A DNA stretch of 10,383 nucleotides from Blakeslea trispora (GCA_025331445.1 JAIWNE010000283.1:1-10383); one strand, 5' to 3'. Counted from the stretch's first letter, positions 1-8,253 are shown. Notes: a model not told the origin generated them from the letters alone. Numbers and translations: made by a program.

Positions 1-873
1 ACCATTGCTTGTAAGCTTGCAGGTGGGAGGACAACTGCACGAGGAAGGAAGTAGTTGTTTGCAACAACAGGGAAGCCAGCAAGACTCTTCATTGCATCCA
101 CAGGTAAGCTTGAGATGTAGCATCCCACCATTCTATCGGTACCCCATCTTCCTACCATTCTTTGCTGATCACCTGGCACATTCTCTTGAGCAATCATGTT
201 GAGAGCACTCTTTCTGTTGGCATGGGTAACCTTGGAGGTATGGATACCAACTTGCTTGAGTGCCTCAACATAGATCTTGTGTTGGGCTTGGTATGTTATG
301 GCAGTCTTCTCATTCTTGCCTTTGAAAAGTACGGTTTCATACCAGTTCTTTCTCTCGGAGAAGTCGGGAAATGCTTCATTTTCAAAATGAAAACGGGAAA
401 AGAGGTAAAACAGCCAGAGCACCCACAGAACACAGTTCAACTTTTTTGTGACGGATGGAAGATCCATACTCAATTTTGCCGTGTTGGTTGGTTTTGCCAA
501 AACTAATCGTAGCCACCAAAGAAATGCATTTAGTAGCGCCTTGGTTCTCAAGAGTGATTGAAAAGAGATCTGGAAGTTGAATCCCCAAGGAAGTTTGACT
601 TCTACAAAGCATTGCATGACTGAGCAAGAAACAAAGTCTATCACGAGAACCGTTGGTGTTGTTTTTTTGATTGATGAAGTACGACTAATTTTCAATAATT
701 CTTCTTTAGTGTATCCATCATTTAAAGTGTTTTTCCTCTGTCCTCAAAAGCAGCTCTTCTTTGCTTGACCTTGCTCTTTTCCAAATTATCCAGAAAGTAC
801 GACCAAAGGTCCTCTGGTGCCTCTTGAATTGATGTTGAACTTTCTGAACGTGTAAAATCGAACAGCTTAACAT
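1..873 (-). pseudogene. Crypton tyrosine recombinase, left-arm copy (partial)
   Basis: This is the inverted partner of the right-hand recombinase, read on the - strand from about 873 down to the window start, where it is cut off. It encodes the middle of the protein: an N-terminal helical stretch, a DGYTKEELLKIS-like segment, the first catalytic Arg region, the GKTN Lys loop, HANR (the HxxR motif), GRW, and the CY Tyr. The frame is broken at least three times: near 750 (a base missing against the right arm in the GGAAA run), at 682 (a base missing), and at 406-409 (one extra A). Where the right arm is itself broken, at its counterpart of about 705-710, this copy is in frame. Both ends of the gene are absent from the window. 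It may be a genuine second copy or a sequencing or assembly duplicate of the right arm. Confidence 0.85.
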
Positions 874-930
874 AAAAAAAAAAAAAAACTGCAAAAAAAA
901 AAAAATAAGATCCATCTAGAGCTCCTTGCT
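874..930. other. A-rich centre of the palindrome
   Basis: This is the unpaired centre between the arms. It holds an A15 run (874-888) and an A13 run (893-905) separated by CTGC. The right part, 909-930, reads on in frame into the right-arm recombinase (Asp-Pro-Ser-Arg-Ala-Pro-Cys before Tyr-Val-Lys). The centre is therefore not symmetric and may hold a little more of the right-hand gene. An in-frame TAA at 906-908 blocks that frame just after the A run. No counterpart of this sequence is seen next to the left arm. Confidence 0.8.
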
Positions 931-2686
931 ATGTTAAAGCTGTATCCGATCTTACAACGTTCAGAAAGCTTCAACATCAATTCCAACGAGGCAGCCAGAG
1001 GACCTTGGTTCGTACTTTTCTGGATAATTGGAAAAGAGCAAGGTCAAGCAAAGAAGAGCTGCTTTTGAGGACAGAGGAAAGAACACTTTAAATGATGGAT
1101 ACACTAAAAAGAATTATTGAAAATTAGTCAGTACTTCATCAATCAAAAAAACAACACCAACGGTTCTCGTGATAGACTTTGTTTCTTGCTCAGTCATGCA
1201 ATGCTTTGTAGAAGTCAAACTTCCTTGGGGATTCAACTTCCAGATCTCTTTTCAATCACTCTTGAGAACCAAGGCGCTACTAAATGCATTTCTTTGGTGG
1301 CTACGATTAGTTTTGGCAAAACCAACCAACACGGCAAAATTGAGTATGGATCTTCCATCCGTCACAAAAAAGTTGAACTGTGTTCTGTGGGTGCTCTGGC
1401 TGTTTACCTCTTTTCCCGTTTTCATTTTGAAAATGAAGCATTTCCCGACTTCTCCGAGAGAAAGAACTGGTATGAAACCGTACTTTTCAAAGGCAAGAAT
1501 GAGAAGACTGCCATAACATACCAAGCCCAACACAAGATCTATGTTGAGGCACTCAAGCAAGTTGGTATCCATACCTCCAAGGTTACCCATGCCAACAGAA
1601 AGAGTGCTCTCAACATGATTGCTCAAGAGAATGTGCCAGGTGATCAGCAAAGAATGGTAGGAAGATGGGGTACCGATAGAATGGTGGGATGCTACATCTC
1701 AAGCTTACCTGTGGATGCAATGAAGAGTCTTGCTGGCTTCCCTGTTGTTGCAAACAACTACTTCCTTCCTCGTGCAGTTGTCCTCCCACCTGCAAGCTTA
1801 CAAGCAATGGTGTTTCCACAGGTTGATCTTTGGAAACAAAGATTTGAACGACAAGAGGGTGTACAAGAAGATATCGCTGCCCCAAACTTTTTGAACTTGC
1901 TTTCAAACCTTCGTGTTGTTTTCCTTCAGGTAACTATTATCCATCCCATTCGCCACATACCTTTGACTAAAGTTTTTTTATATATTAGGATTCTGTTGTT
2001 CTTAAGCAGAAATATCCTGGTTACTATCTTTGGTCATGTGAAATCTTTTCTTCTGACGCTTATAAGGAATTCGAAGGCCAAGTACTTGCTGCTGTTGCTG
2101 AAAACGAACAAGCATTTAATACAAGCCAGATGGTTCAAGCTGTGTTACCAGATCTTGTCTCGTCCATTGCCACTGGTTTTGACACCCTTACATCCAAGCT
2201 GCAAGTACTACAATCCTCTCAAGAAGACAGCAACAAGAAGATGAATGAGCATTTTGCTAAGTTTTTTGCTCTTGGAAATGCTTGTTTCAATGGTAGCTCT
2301 TCTTCCTCTGTTCCCTCTTCTTTGCCTTCTTCTTTGGTTTCTCCTGCCACTCTGCCCAGCCCAAATAGTGTAGTAAATGCTCCAACTGCCTATTCAATGA
2401 ACCGTAGCCTCGTGAGTATCACTGACGTTTGGAGAGAATATGCAGTTGGTTTGTTTGAGGGACCCTCAGTAAAGCGTTTGGAGGAGCAATTCGGTACAAG
2501 CTGGCGCAAAGACAGGAAAAATCTCGCTTCTTTAGCAGACGAAGAGAAATCTACAGCATGGTAGAGAAGAAAGCTGAAGAAGAGATGATTTCCTGCGAAG
2601 AGGCAGCAAGAAGACTAGAGCAGGATCGTGCTAACCTCAAAGTTAGCATTGATAAGTTTCGAAACATTCGTAGAGTACAACAATAA
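909..2686 (+). pseudogene. Crypton tyrosine recombinase with GCR1_C domain, right-arm copy
   Basis: The likely product is a Crypton (Ndc10-like) tyrosine recombinase, which moves circular DNA by cutting and rejoining strands in the nucleus. The longest open stretch is 1117-1929. Visible catalytic positions are Arg (1210-1212, LCRSQ), Lys (1318-1320, GKTN), HANR (His 1588-1590, Arg 1597-1599), Trp (1666-1668, GRW), and Tyr (1693-1695, GCY), nine residues after the Trp as is usual for the fold. An intron (1930-1988) joins VFLQ to DSVVLKQKYP. A Ser-rich linker (about 2295-2345) leads to a GCR1_C domain (DVWREY at about 2424-2441, SWRK at 2499-2510). A one-base frame break at 2511-2517 moves the domain end (FFSRRREIYSMVE) to another frame, which stops at TAA 2684-2686. 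The N-terminal part, 909-1130, is broken by several single-base indels, and no start codon is visible. A reading start at 1117 would be TTG and is not believable as the true start. The gene may be intact in reality if the indels are errors. Confidence 0.88.
909..2686 (+). mobile_element. Crypton-type DNA transposon, copy 1 (ends undefined)
   Basis: The element is defined by its recombinase gene only. Cryptons have no terminal inverted repeats and leave only very short direct repeats, so the element borders cannot be placed by eye. The true 5' part of the gene is missing or lies beyond the palindrome centre. Confidence 0.7.
1930..1988 (+). other. Intron of the right-arm Crypton gene (59 bp)
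   Basis: The intron has a GTAACT donor after VFLQ and a TATATTAG acceptor, with a TGACTAA-like branch sequence at about 1964-1970. Removing it joins two open stretches in phase 0 (LRVVFLQ with DSVVLKQKYPGYY), which matches the continuous LRITFLQDSVFMQQLYP of the second Crypton at 3691-5748. The intron length is not a multiple of three, so splicing is needed to keep the frame. Confidence 0.9.
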
Positions 2687-3065
2687 AAAAAAATCATTCA
2701 TTGACACTCTATAAATTATGCCGTGAGCTCAACTTGTATTTATTTACTTCGCATTGTATGAGTTGTATAGGCTTTTCTGTCTTATAGTCTATAATTAACT
2801 GAAGAATAGAACTCTCTAAAATATAAAGAACTGGTAGTCAACAACGTTTAAGTAATCTACTAGTATAAACAGTTTGAAAGAGAGCAGTTTGTATTCGCGT
2901 CTTTCAAGGTTTTTACATCCTACATTTTCAAGTCGATCGCCTAAATGCTTTGTGATGAAGTTTAAAGAAGCGTGAAGTAAGTTGCATAATTCATGAGTTT
3001 ATTTTTTCAAGTTGGCTTTCTGGATACACAAAACCAGACGGATTTTCAAATTTTCTTCCCAAAAA

Positions 3066-3143
3066 GTATTTTTCTTCAAGACTCACTCCCTCTAAAATCA
3101 ATGAGACTTGGGACTGAGTCACAGCTTTTTTTGAAAAAATACC
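3066..3143. repeat. Imperfect inverted repeat, possible transposon-end remnant
   Basis: ACTCACTCCC (3081-3090) pairs with GGGACTGAGT (3110-3119) at 9 of 10 positions around a 19-bp centre. With gaps the pairing extends outward through TATTTTTCTTCAAG on the left and TTGAAAAAATA on the right. It could be a miniature element or two abutting terminal repeats. No target duplication was found. Confidence 0.4.
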
Positions 3144-3210
3144 CTCTCAGTATCAATATTTATCACATAATGTGCATTATAACAAATTTCGGATACCTCT
3201 GGAAACATAA

Positions 3211-3303
3211 TGGACACCTTTTATTTTAAAATCCGATAGAGAAAATTGCTGTTTATTAAATGTCCTCTTAAATAAAATCGGTTATTTGAAGTTTGGGACA
3301 CCT
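3211..3303. repeat. GGACACC boxes, possible DNA-transposon terminal-repeat remnants
   Basis: TGGACACCTTTTA at 3211-3223 recurs exactly at 6191-6203, and GGGACACCT lies at 3295-3303. Motifs of this kind occur near the ends of Tc1/mariner/pogo-like elements in fungi, but no transposase and no paired terminus is visible here, so the assignment is weak. Confidence 0.3.
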
Positions 3304-4228
3304 ACTAATAACTCTGTTTTTTTAAAATAATTTAAGATTTGCATTACTCATTAAATAGCACCTTCCACTACCATAGCTAATGATACTGCTATAATTTCTT
3401 GTAGGAAGATTATGGGTTATATAAGCTTTGTAGTAGATCTCTTTTGAGAGATTTTGTATACTTAATTTTGTTGCAGACTGCCAAACATTCTATTAGGTAA
3501 AGAAACCTGATCTAGTGTAGAATAATTTCAAAATGAGATCAAAGGCTAATAGATAGCACAAGTACATATGTAGATGAGTTTGTTTATTCATATAGGTCTT
3601 CAAAAAATAGCCATGAGGCTATTCAAAAAATATCATTGCAGTTTTTGCCCAAGTGACTCAAATCTTCTTGGTTACTTGTCTTCGTTTCAGCTATGCGGAC
3701 TGCATCTGCAACGTTATACCATTAGAAGCTGCATAATCCTTTATGTCTTCATGATTCTGTTTCTCCTCATGTACAACGTCTTCTGCCCATTTCTGTGTAC
3801 CACCCTTTTGGCTGACATTCATGGTCTCAACCGATGAAGGCCTCCTAGCCCTTCAGTCCACTCTCTATACAACTCTTCCAAAGAGTGAAGAGTAACACTA
3901 AGAGAGAAAAGAGCTGGACTTGCTGAATTTTGCTGATCCAAGCTACTTTCAATCGTGGCCATGTCTTCTTCGGTTCTTGGTTGTGAGAAGGCATATTTCT
4001 TACCGTTGTCTGAGAGTTTCAGATCCTTCTGGCCAAGAAATGTTGATTTGCAGTGGGGCCCTACCGTAGAGATGTCGGACATGTTCAACAAAAGGCGGTC
4101 ACCAGTGGACAACTTGCTGTTGGACTGTTGGACACCTCTTCAATGTTTGTGAATCTTCGTTCAACTACTGGAATGACACGCTGGAGTAGGAGTTCTCATG
4201 TTCTTCTTCATGGGCTTTGAGAGCAGCT

Positions 4229-4292
4229 CTCTAAAATAAGGATATATTAACTTTTAATTCATGCTTTCATGTCTCTAGATCAATTGACATAC
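4229..4292 (-). other. Intron 2 of the second Crypton gene
   Basis: On the - strand the donor is GTATGT, after HPEYLEFK, and the acceptor lies in TTTTAGAG. Using the later AG (intron 4229-4292, 64 bp) continues in frame as R-AALKAHEEEHENS, a typical Crypton segment. The earlier AG at 4231 would put the next exon out of frame. The first Crypton has no intron at this position. Confidence 0.75.
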
Positions 4293-5457
4293 CGTTTGAA
4301 TTCCAAGTATTCGGGATGACGGAACAAAGGATTTTTCCACAATGAATGTGCTGGATACAGTTGCTGCATGAATACAGAATCTTGTAGAAACGTGATTCTT
4401 AATTTCATCATAAGTTGAAGAAAGCCTTCTGCGGAAACTGTTTGTCTTGCTGTACCATCATGAAGCTTTGAGAGCCAGTACTTGCTTCAGGAAACACCAT
4501 TGCTTGTAGATTTTCTGAAGGATGATGGTGGCGCGGGGAGAAAGAAGGTACCTCGTTCGGTAAACCCAGCCAAGCTACGCATGATGCCACGAGGCAAGTT
4601 GGTGAGATAGGCACCATTCATTAGCTGTTGTTCCATCTTCCCATTCTTCGAATATCTGATTCCTCAACACCTTGCATATCAGCCATTCGAGCAGCAGCAC
4701 CTCGACTAACTGCTTTTCTTTAAAGAAGTGATGTTGCATGCTTTGAATGCTTTATCGATGGCTGCACAATGACTGTGGTAGGTCCATTGCTCCTTGGGTC
4801 AGCTTTGTGCTTCAAGATTGAATGCAAACCAGTCAGAAGAGTTTTCAAAACGAGGAAAAGGCTCATTTTAACATGGAATCTTCCAAAAAAGTAAACACCA
4901 AGCATCATAAATGGACAGATTTCAACCCGAGCGTTACGAATACATGCCCCAATTTCCATTCTTCCGAACTTGTTGGTCTTGCCTTGTCTCATTACCAAAA
5001 TCAAAGCAGGGCATTTTTGAGAGCCTTCGCCTTCAAGATCGAGAACCTGCAAATCAGGCAATTGGGCTTGGCGAGCAGACTCACCACGAAGGAGACAAAA
5101 GTGAGACAAAAGGAACGAAAAGAGTTGCGCAAATCCTTGATGGTGTCTTGCTGAAAGTAATAACCAACAACAGAAGCCAATTGGTCAGTGGTGGTGTAGC
5201 CATCCATGATTGAGCCAACACCTCGATCCTCGTAGTTCAACTTCTTGGTTTGCTCTTTCTCTTTTGACTCTTTGAAGCAATGCAGCAAAAGTACTTCTTG
5301 GGTTGGGGTTTGCATGATCTTCATCATCGCTGCGAACGGTACAAATGCATAATGGCGGCACCATACAAGCACAAAGTGGAGTATCCGATCTTGGGCAATG
5401 GAAGCTCTTCGGCACTATCTTTCTCTTTCTCTTTCTACGGCTTGTTCTGTTTACAAC

Positions 5458-5510
5458 CTTTAAAGCATTAAAAGATTAGTCTAACGAACAAGACATATTT
5501 GATTACTTAC
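5458..5510 (-). other. Intron 1 of the second Crypton gene (53 bp)
   Basis: The donor GTAAGT follows HYFLDDA, and the acceptor TTTAAAG precedes VVNRTSRRKR. The junction is in phase 0, and an AGACTAAT branch-like sequence lies inside. The region matching it in the palindromic copies lies beyond their truncated ends. Confidence 0.85.
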
Positions 5511-5820
5511 AGCATCATCCAAGAAGTAATGAGCTTTTTCCCTGTAACAATGTAGCGCAATTGAGCAGGCTCAGGCAAACTTAATGTCACACCACTCTTC
5601 AAATTCTTTGATATTGGGATCATAGCATTCTATTTATCTGGGGACGTGCATATATTGTCTTGATTGTCTTATCAATGGACTTTTCATAGCTAACTCGCTT
5701 GAATACAGCAGAATGGCTTTGTGCAGCAGTATTTTCTGATGAGTGCATGGTTCTTGAAGTAATGATATAAAAAGTACAAAGTAAAATTTATCTTTTCCTA
5801 AACCATTGTCCAGCTTGACT

Positions 5821-5829
5821 CTTTATATA
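5821..5829 (-). promoter_or_regulatory. TATA box of the second Crypton gene
   Basis: GTATATAAAG on the - strand lies about 75 bp upstream of the ATG at 5748. This would allow a transcription start near 5795 and a short 5' leader. Position and sequence fit a fungal core promoter. There is no direct evidence of activity. Confidence 0.45.
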
Positions 5830-6380
5830 CTTCTTTTTATGAAGCATGTTTGTAATTGATTGTTCTAGTATATTCTAAACTCAAATGATTTGTAAGTAAA
5901 TAGATTTAGACAATATCTTGAGAATTGCAGAGAAACTGACATATATTTGGTAAGAGTATCGATAAATCTATAGAAAAGTTGCCTATATAAAGTTCCAGCT
6001 ATTACTATATACTCTTTCTGTCTAATAATTGTATAAATTGACAAGGTGCAAGCTGTATGTTCAAAGCTATGTAGATTGTTCAATTTATGAATCTGCTTAT
6101 GCTATAAATTCTTAATGCTTATGTAAGAATTCAAACACATTTCAAGCTCATATCCAATATAGCTAGGAATCTGGATTTCAATTATTTATCTGGACACCTT
6201 TTAGCTGGGAAACCAGGACAGTGTCCCGCTTAATTTTTAACATAACCTTTCATTACAATACGATATTTAATAGTCACGTAATTTGCGAAAGCGCCCATCA
6301 ACAGACTTGATACACGTTTCCTTGGCCTTTTTTTCCATTTATTGCTTCATTATTACTATGCACTACGGCTCAAGCGGTAG
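5830..6380. other. AT-rich intergenic stretch
   Basis: No gene is recognised. A 72-codon open frame at 5865-6083 (-) has no visible domain and follows AT-rich composition. At 6191-6226 TGGACACC and CAGTGTCC form a small inverted pair (GGACAC with GTGTCC). The first box is identical over 13 bp to 3211-3223, which may mark a transposon-end remnant. Confidence 0.5.
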
Positions 6381-6531
6381 GCTATGGCCCAAAAATTGGC
6401 CCTACAGCCCAAATCGGTCTACTAACAAATCGAATGGGCTAAAATGCGTTTAGCCCAATTTGGTTTGCAGTAAAATGGGCCATCGGCCACTGCCGATGCC
6501 CAATTTTGGTAGATTGGCCCATTTTTTGACT
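6381..6531. repeat. Cluster of GGCCCA/TGGGCC palindromes
   Basis: In about 135 bp there are GGCCCA (6386), GGCCC (6398), AGCCCA (6406), TGGGC (6435), TAGCCCA (6451), TGGGCC (6476), GCCCA (6498), and GGCCCA (6516), in otherwise AT-rich DNA. They build at least two hairpins. The first is TGGGCTAAA/TTTAGCCCA at 6435-6457 with a 5-base loop. The second is TGGGCCATCGGC/GCCGATGCCCA at 6476-6502 with a 4-base loop and one bulge. An outer pairing joins GCAGTAAAATGGGCC (6467-6481) to GGCCCATTTTTTGACTGC (6516-6533). The function is unknown. It could be a miniature inverted-repeat element or a regulatory cluster. Confidence 0.65.
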
Positions 6532-7490
6532 GCTTAAAAACATGGTATACCGCTATGAAGGTCAATGATGATCGCTTATATAGTTTAAGTGGAGCTTCAG
6601 CATCAAATGAAAATGCAAACATTAAAGAGGTTTAAATGATCATGTTCTAGTGGATAAATAATAAACAGACTAATGTTTGTCAGTATTCCTTTAAGTAAGC
6701 TTGAATACTACTGGATCATCTAGTATTACAGGCCAATCATGTTTGTTACATTGCGTCTTTTTTATAATTGTAGGCAAATCAGGCTTTTTTAATTTTATTA
6801 ATTTGAATCAATAAATGCTATATATGGTTCTTCTTTAGCTGATTTGTAGCTAGATGTCCTTTTTGGCAATAAATGCGCATTGGTGTATTCAGATTGATTG
6901 GCATGCTTGGCTTTGATATAGGTACCTTTTGGGATCATAAGAAGCATATGGAAGCAGAAATGAGTTAATTTCCATGACTAGAGCTCCAATAGCACATTAA
7001 TCGCTTCAGTAGCTGCGCTTGAAAAAATATTCAGCCTTAACCGAGATTTTTTTCGTAATTTTTTTTTCTTGACAGCCAACTTGAAGCAACATGCAAGGTC
7101 ATGAGCAACACCAAGTAAGAGATCACTCGACACCAGTACATACAAGAGTCAGAAACAATAGAGGAAGAAAGTAAAATAGCATAGAAAGTCTAAAAAACCA
7201 AAAAAAAATAAAGATGAGACGCGATCGTTTACACATTCCTTTGTCATCAGCATGTTGTGTCCTTTAGTGCGATTAGGTACCTCATGAGTTCAGCCACAGT
7301 GAGAGCAACAGTCAAAATAAACAGTTGAAAAGAGGGTTCATTTGTAAGATACAAGTCAAAATAATCTGGAGCGGTATTTCACTTGTCACGAAAGAGATTC
7401 AAAGAGATAAGGCAACCTCATCTGGATGGAGCGCACATGTAAGCATGAGCAACGACATAAGACACAAAAAAAGAAAATAATAAGCAGTAA
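6532..7490. other. Non-coding stretch, becoming purine-rich after about 7090
   Basis: No gene is supported. From 6532 to about 7080 the sequence is AT-rich with no long open frame. From about 7090 the + strand turns strongly A/G-rich, a trend that continues to about 8520. A short open frame, 7426-7536 (MERTCKHEQRHK...), has no domain. It lies just upstream of the decayed coding region and may or may not belong to it. Confidence 0.5.
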
Positions 7491-8202
7491 ATGGAAACTC
7501 ACCGTTCAACTAAAAAGAGATTCGGTAACCATTTAAAACAACAGACCTCAGTAGTGGAAGAAGAACAGGCGGATAAAGAGCGTTTCTTAAAGATGAGATA
7601 GAGAGATGGCGACATGGGAAGAGACTCAGTACTTAAACAACGGTATATCAGAGAAGAAAGTATTTCTTATATGGATAACAGTGATAATGACGAACAGGCA
7701 GACGAAATGAGCACACAAGAAAGAAGACAGACATGAACAGATCAGACAAGGGATACAATAAGCAGTTGAATATCTGGTTACGAAGAGGTTTCATGTCGAT
7801 GACTACGAATAGAGAAATTTAGTGAATGCAATGTGCACAATAGCATTTGAACAGATAACTAAGGAAATCGAAGGAATTCGGGCAAAAATTTATGCAGAGG
7901 CATCGATCCTGATAGGCAGCATAGATAGACATGGTATTCAGATTTCAGTCAAAGAAGTATAAGTTTGAGCAACATGGTATAAAGCAGAGAGCATGGATAA
8001 AAAAGTCATGGATGAGGCGGTAAAAAGTAGCACAGATGAGGGTGAGATGAATAAGGGATTGTCTACTAGAATCCATGATAAGTTGTATAAGTGTAAAAAT
8101 GTTGCAGACAAGCAAATGCATACTAATAAGAAGATTGAAGCTGCAAAATGAAAGAGAAGTGTAGTCGAGTGTTATTTAATTTATGATAAGGTGTATACAT
8201 GA
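7491..8202 (+). pseudogene. Decayed protein-coding region, unknown function
   Basis: I do not recognise the protein. Two long readable stretches follow each other. In the first frame, ATG 7491 (METHRSTKKRFG) runs to TGA 7734-7736 with one internal TAG at 7599-7601. It is rich in Glu, Asp and Arg (VEEEQADKERFLK; YMDNSDNDEQADE). In the next frame, 7741-8202 is readable with stops at 7759, 7810, 7960, 7966 and 8149. It contains ITKEIEGIRAKIYAEASIL and IHDKLYKCKNVADKQMHT, with a helical, charged character. Codons often start with G or A, as in real genes, and the stops sit where Gln or Arg codons could have mutated by C to T. No intron is needed. Caution: purine-rich DNA is poor in stop codons, so part of this openness could be compositional. 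Confidence 0.4.
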
Positions 8203-8253
8203 AGCTAGTGTGAAATAAGAGAGTCAGTAATGTTGATGGATTATAAATATTTG

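Larger units (their letters stand above)
1..1811. repeat. Giant inverted repeat (palindrome) with 57-bp centre
   Basis: The reverse complement of the window start matches 1752-1811 exactly, and the match continues inward to 873 on the left and 931 on the right. The outer parts (1-681 against 1131-1811) differ by one base only: the left arm has an extra A in the run near 406-409. The inner parts (682-873 against 931-1131) differ at 16 sites, 15 of them single-base indels and one a substitution. The left arm starts at the first base of the window, so the repeat probably extends further left. The repeat covers recombinase coding sequence in both arms. It could be a true head-to-head duplication or a fold-back artefact of long-read sequencing or assembly. 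Confidence 0.97.
2687..3690. other. AT-rich non-coding stretch between two Crypton genes
   Basis: No convincing gene is visible. It begins with an A9 run right after the Crypton stop codon (possible 3' processing region), followed by AT-rich sequence. It contains an inverted repeat at 3066-3143 and GGACACC boxes at about 3211 and 3295. Short open frames at 2993-3229 and 3574-3837 have no recognisable domain, and the second overlaps the end of the antisense Crypton gene. Confidence 0.6.
3691..5748 (-). pseudogene. Second Crypton tyrosine recombinase with GCR1_C remnant
   Basis: This is a second Crypton recombinase, different in sequence from the palindromic one. It would be about 645 residues after removing two introns, a plausible full length for the family. 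The ATG at 5746-5748 opens MHSSENTAAQSH. Recognisable segments in order are an EEWCDIKF core (about 5605), FLDDA/VVNRTSRRKR across intron 1, NYEDRGVGSIMDGYT (about 5230-5190), LLRGESARQAQLPDL (about 5090), RQGKTNKFGRMEIG (about 4970), SRGAAARMADMQG (about 4695), RRMGRW (about 4645), GAYLTNLPRG with the catalytic Tyr (about 4610), LRITFLQDSVF (about 4390), and SLEELYREWTEG starting GCR1_C (about 3880). More than ten frame breaks interrupt it. The HxxR His is replaced by Ala (AVSRG), so this copy is probably catalytically dead even if its frames were whole. It ends at TAG 3691-3693. Confidence 0.87.
3691..5748 (-). mobile_element. Crypton-type DNA transposon, copy 2 (ends undefined)
   Basis: The element is defined by its recombinase gene. 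It faces copy 1 tail to tail across about 1 kb. No terminal repeats are expected and no flanking short direct repeat could be fixed by eye. Confidence 0.65.

Noticed and set aside
1..1811. Reading the palindrome as the terminal inverted repeats of one transposon
   Set aside because: The arms contain recombinase coding sequence and almost touch at the centre, with no cargo between them. Cryptons also lack terminal inverted repeats.
1252..1906. Open frames on the - strand of the right arm (98 and 132 codons), with matching + strand frames at 5-506 in the left arm
   Set aside because: They are antisense to the well-supported recombinase core and appear in both arms only because the arms are copies. 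No domain of their own is visible.
3574..3837. 87-codon + strand open frame
   Set aside because: It is partly antisense to the end of the second Crypton gene (GCR1_C part), with no recognisable motif.
4822..5213. Two + strand open frames of 100 and 110 codons
   Set aside because: They are antisense to the conserved GKTN and LLRGE segments of the second Crypton.
5865..6083. 72-codon - strand open frame
   Set aside because: It is in AT-rich intergenic DNA upstream of the second Crypton, with no motif and no splice or promoter context that would support it.
6361..6420. A GC-richer segment that looked like it might fold as a tRNA
   Set aside because: No cloverleaf with a T-loop consensus (GTTCRA) could be drawn. 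The pairing belongs to the GGCCCA palindromes.
6422..6622. 66-codon - strand open frame
   Set aside because: It runs through the GGCCCA palindrome cluster, and its openness comes from the repeat sequence.
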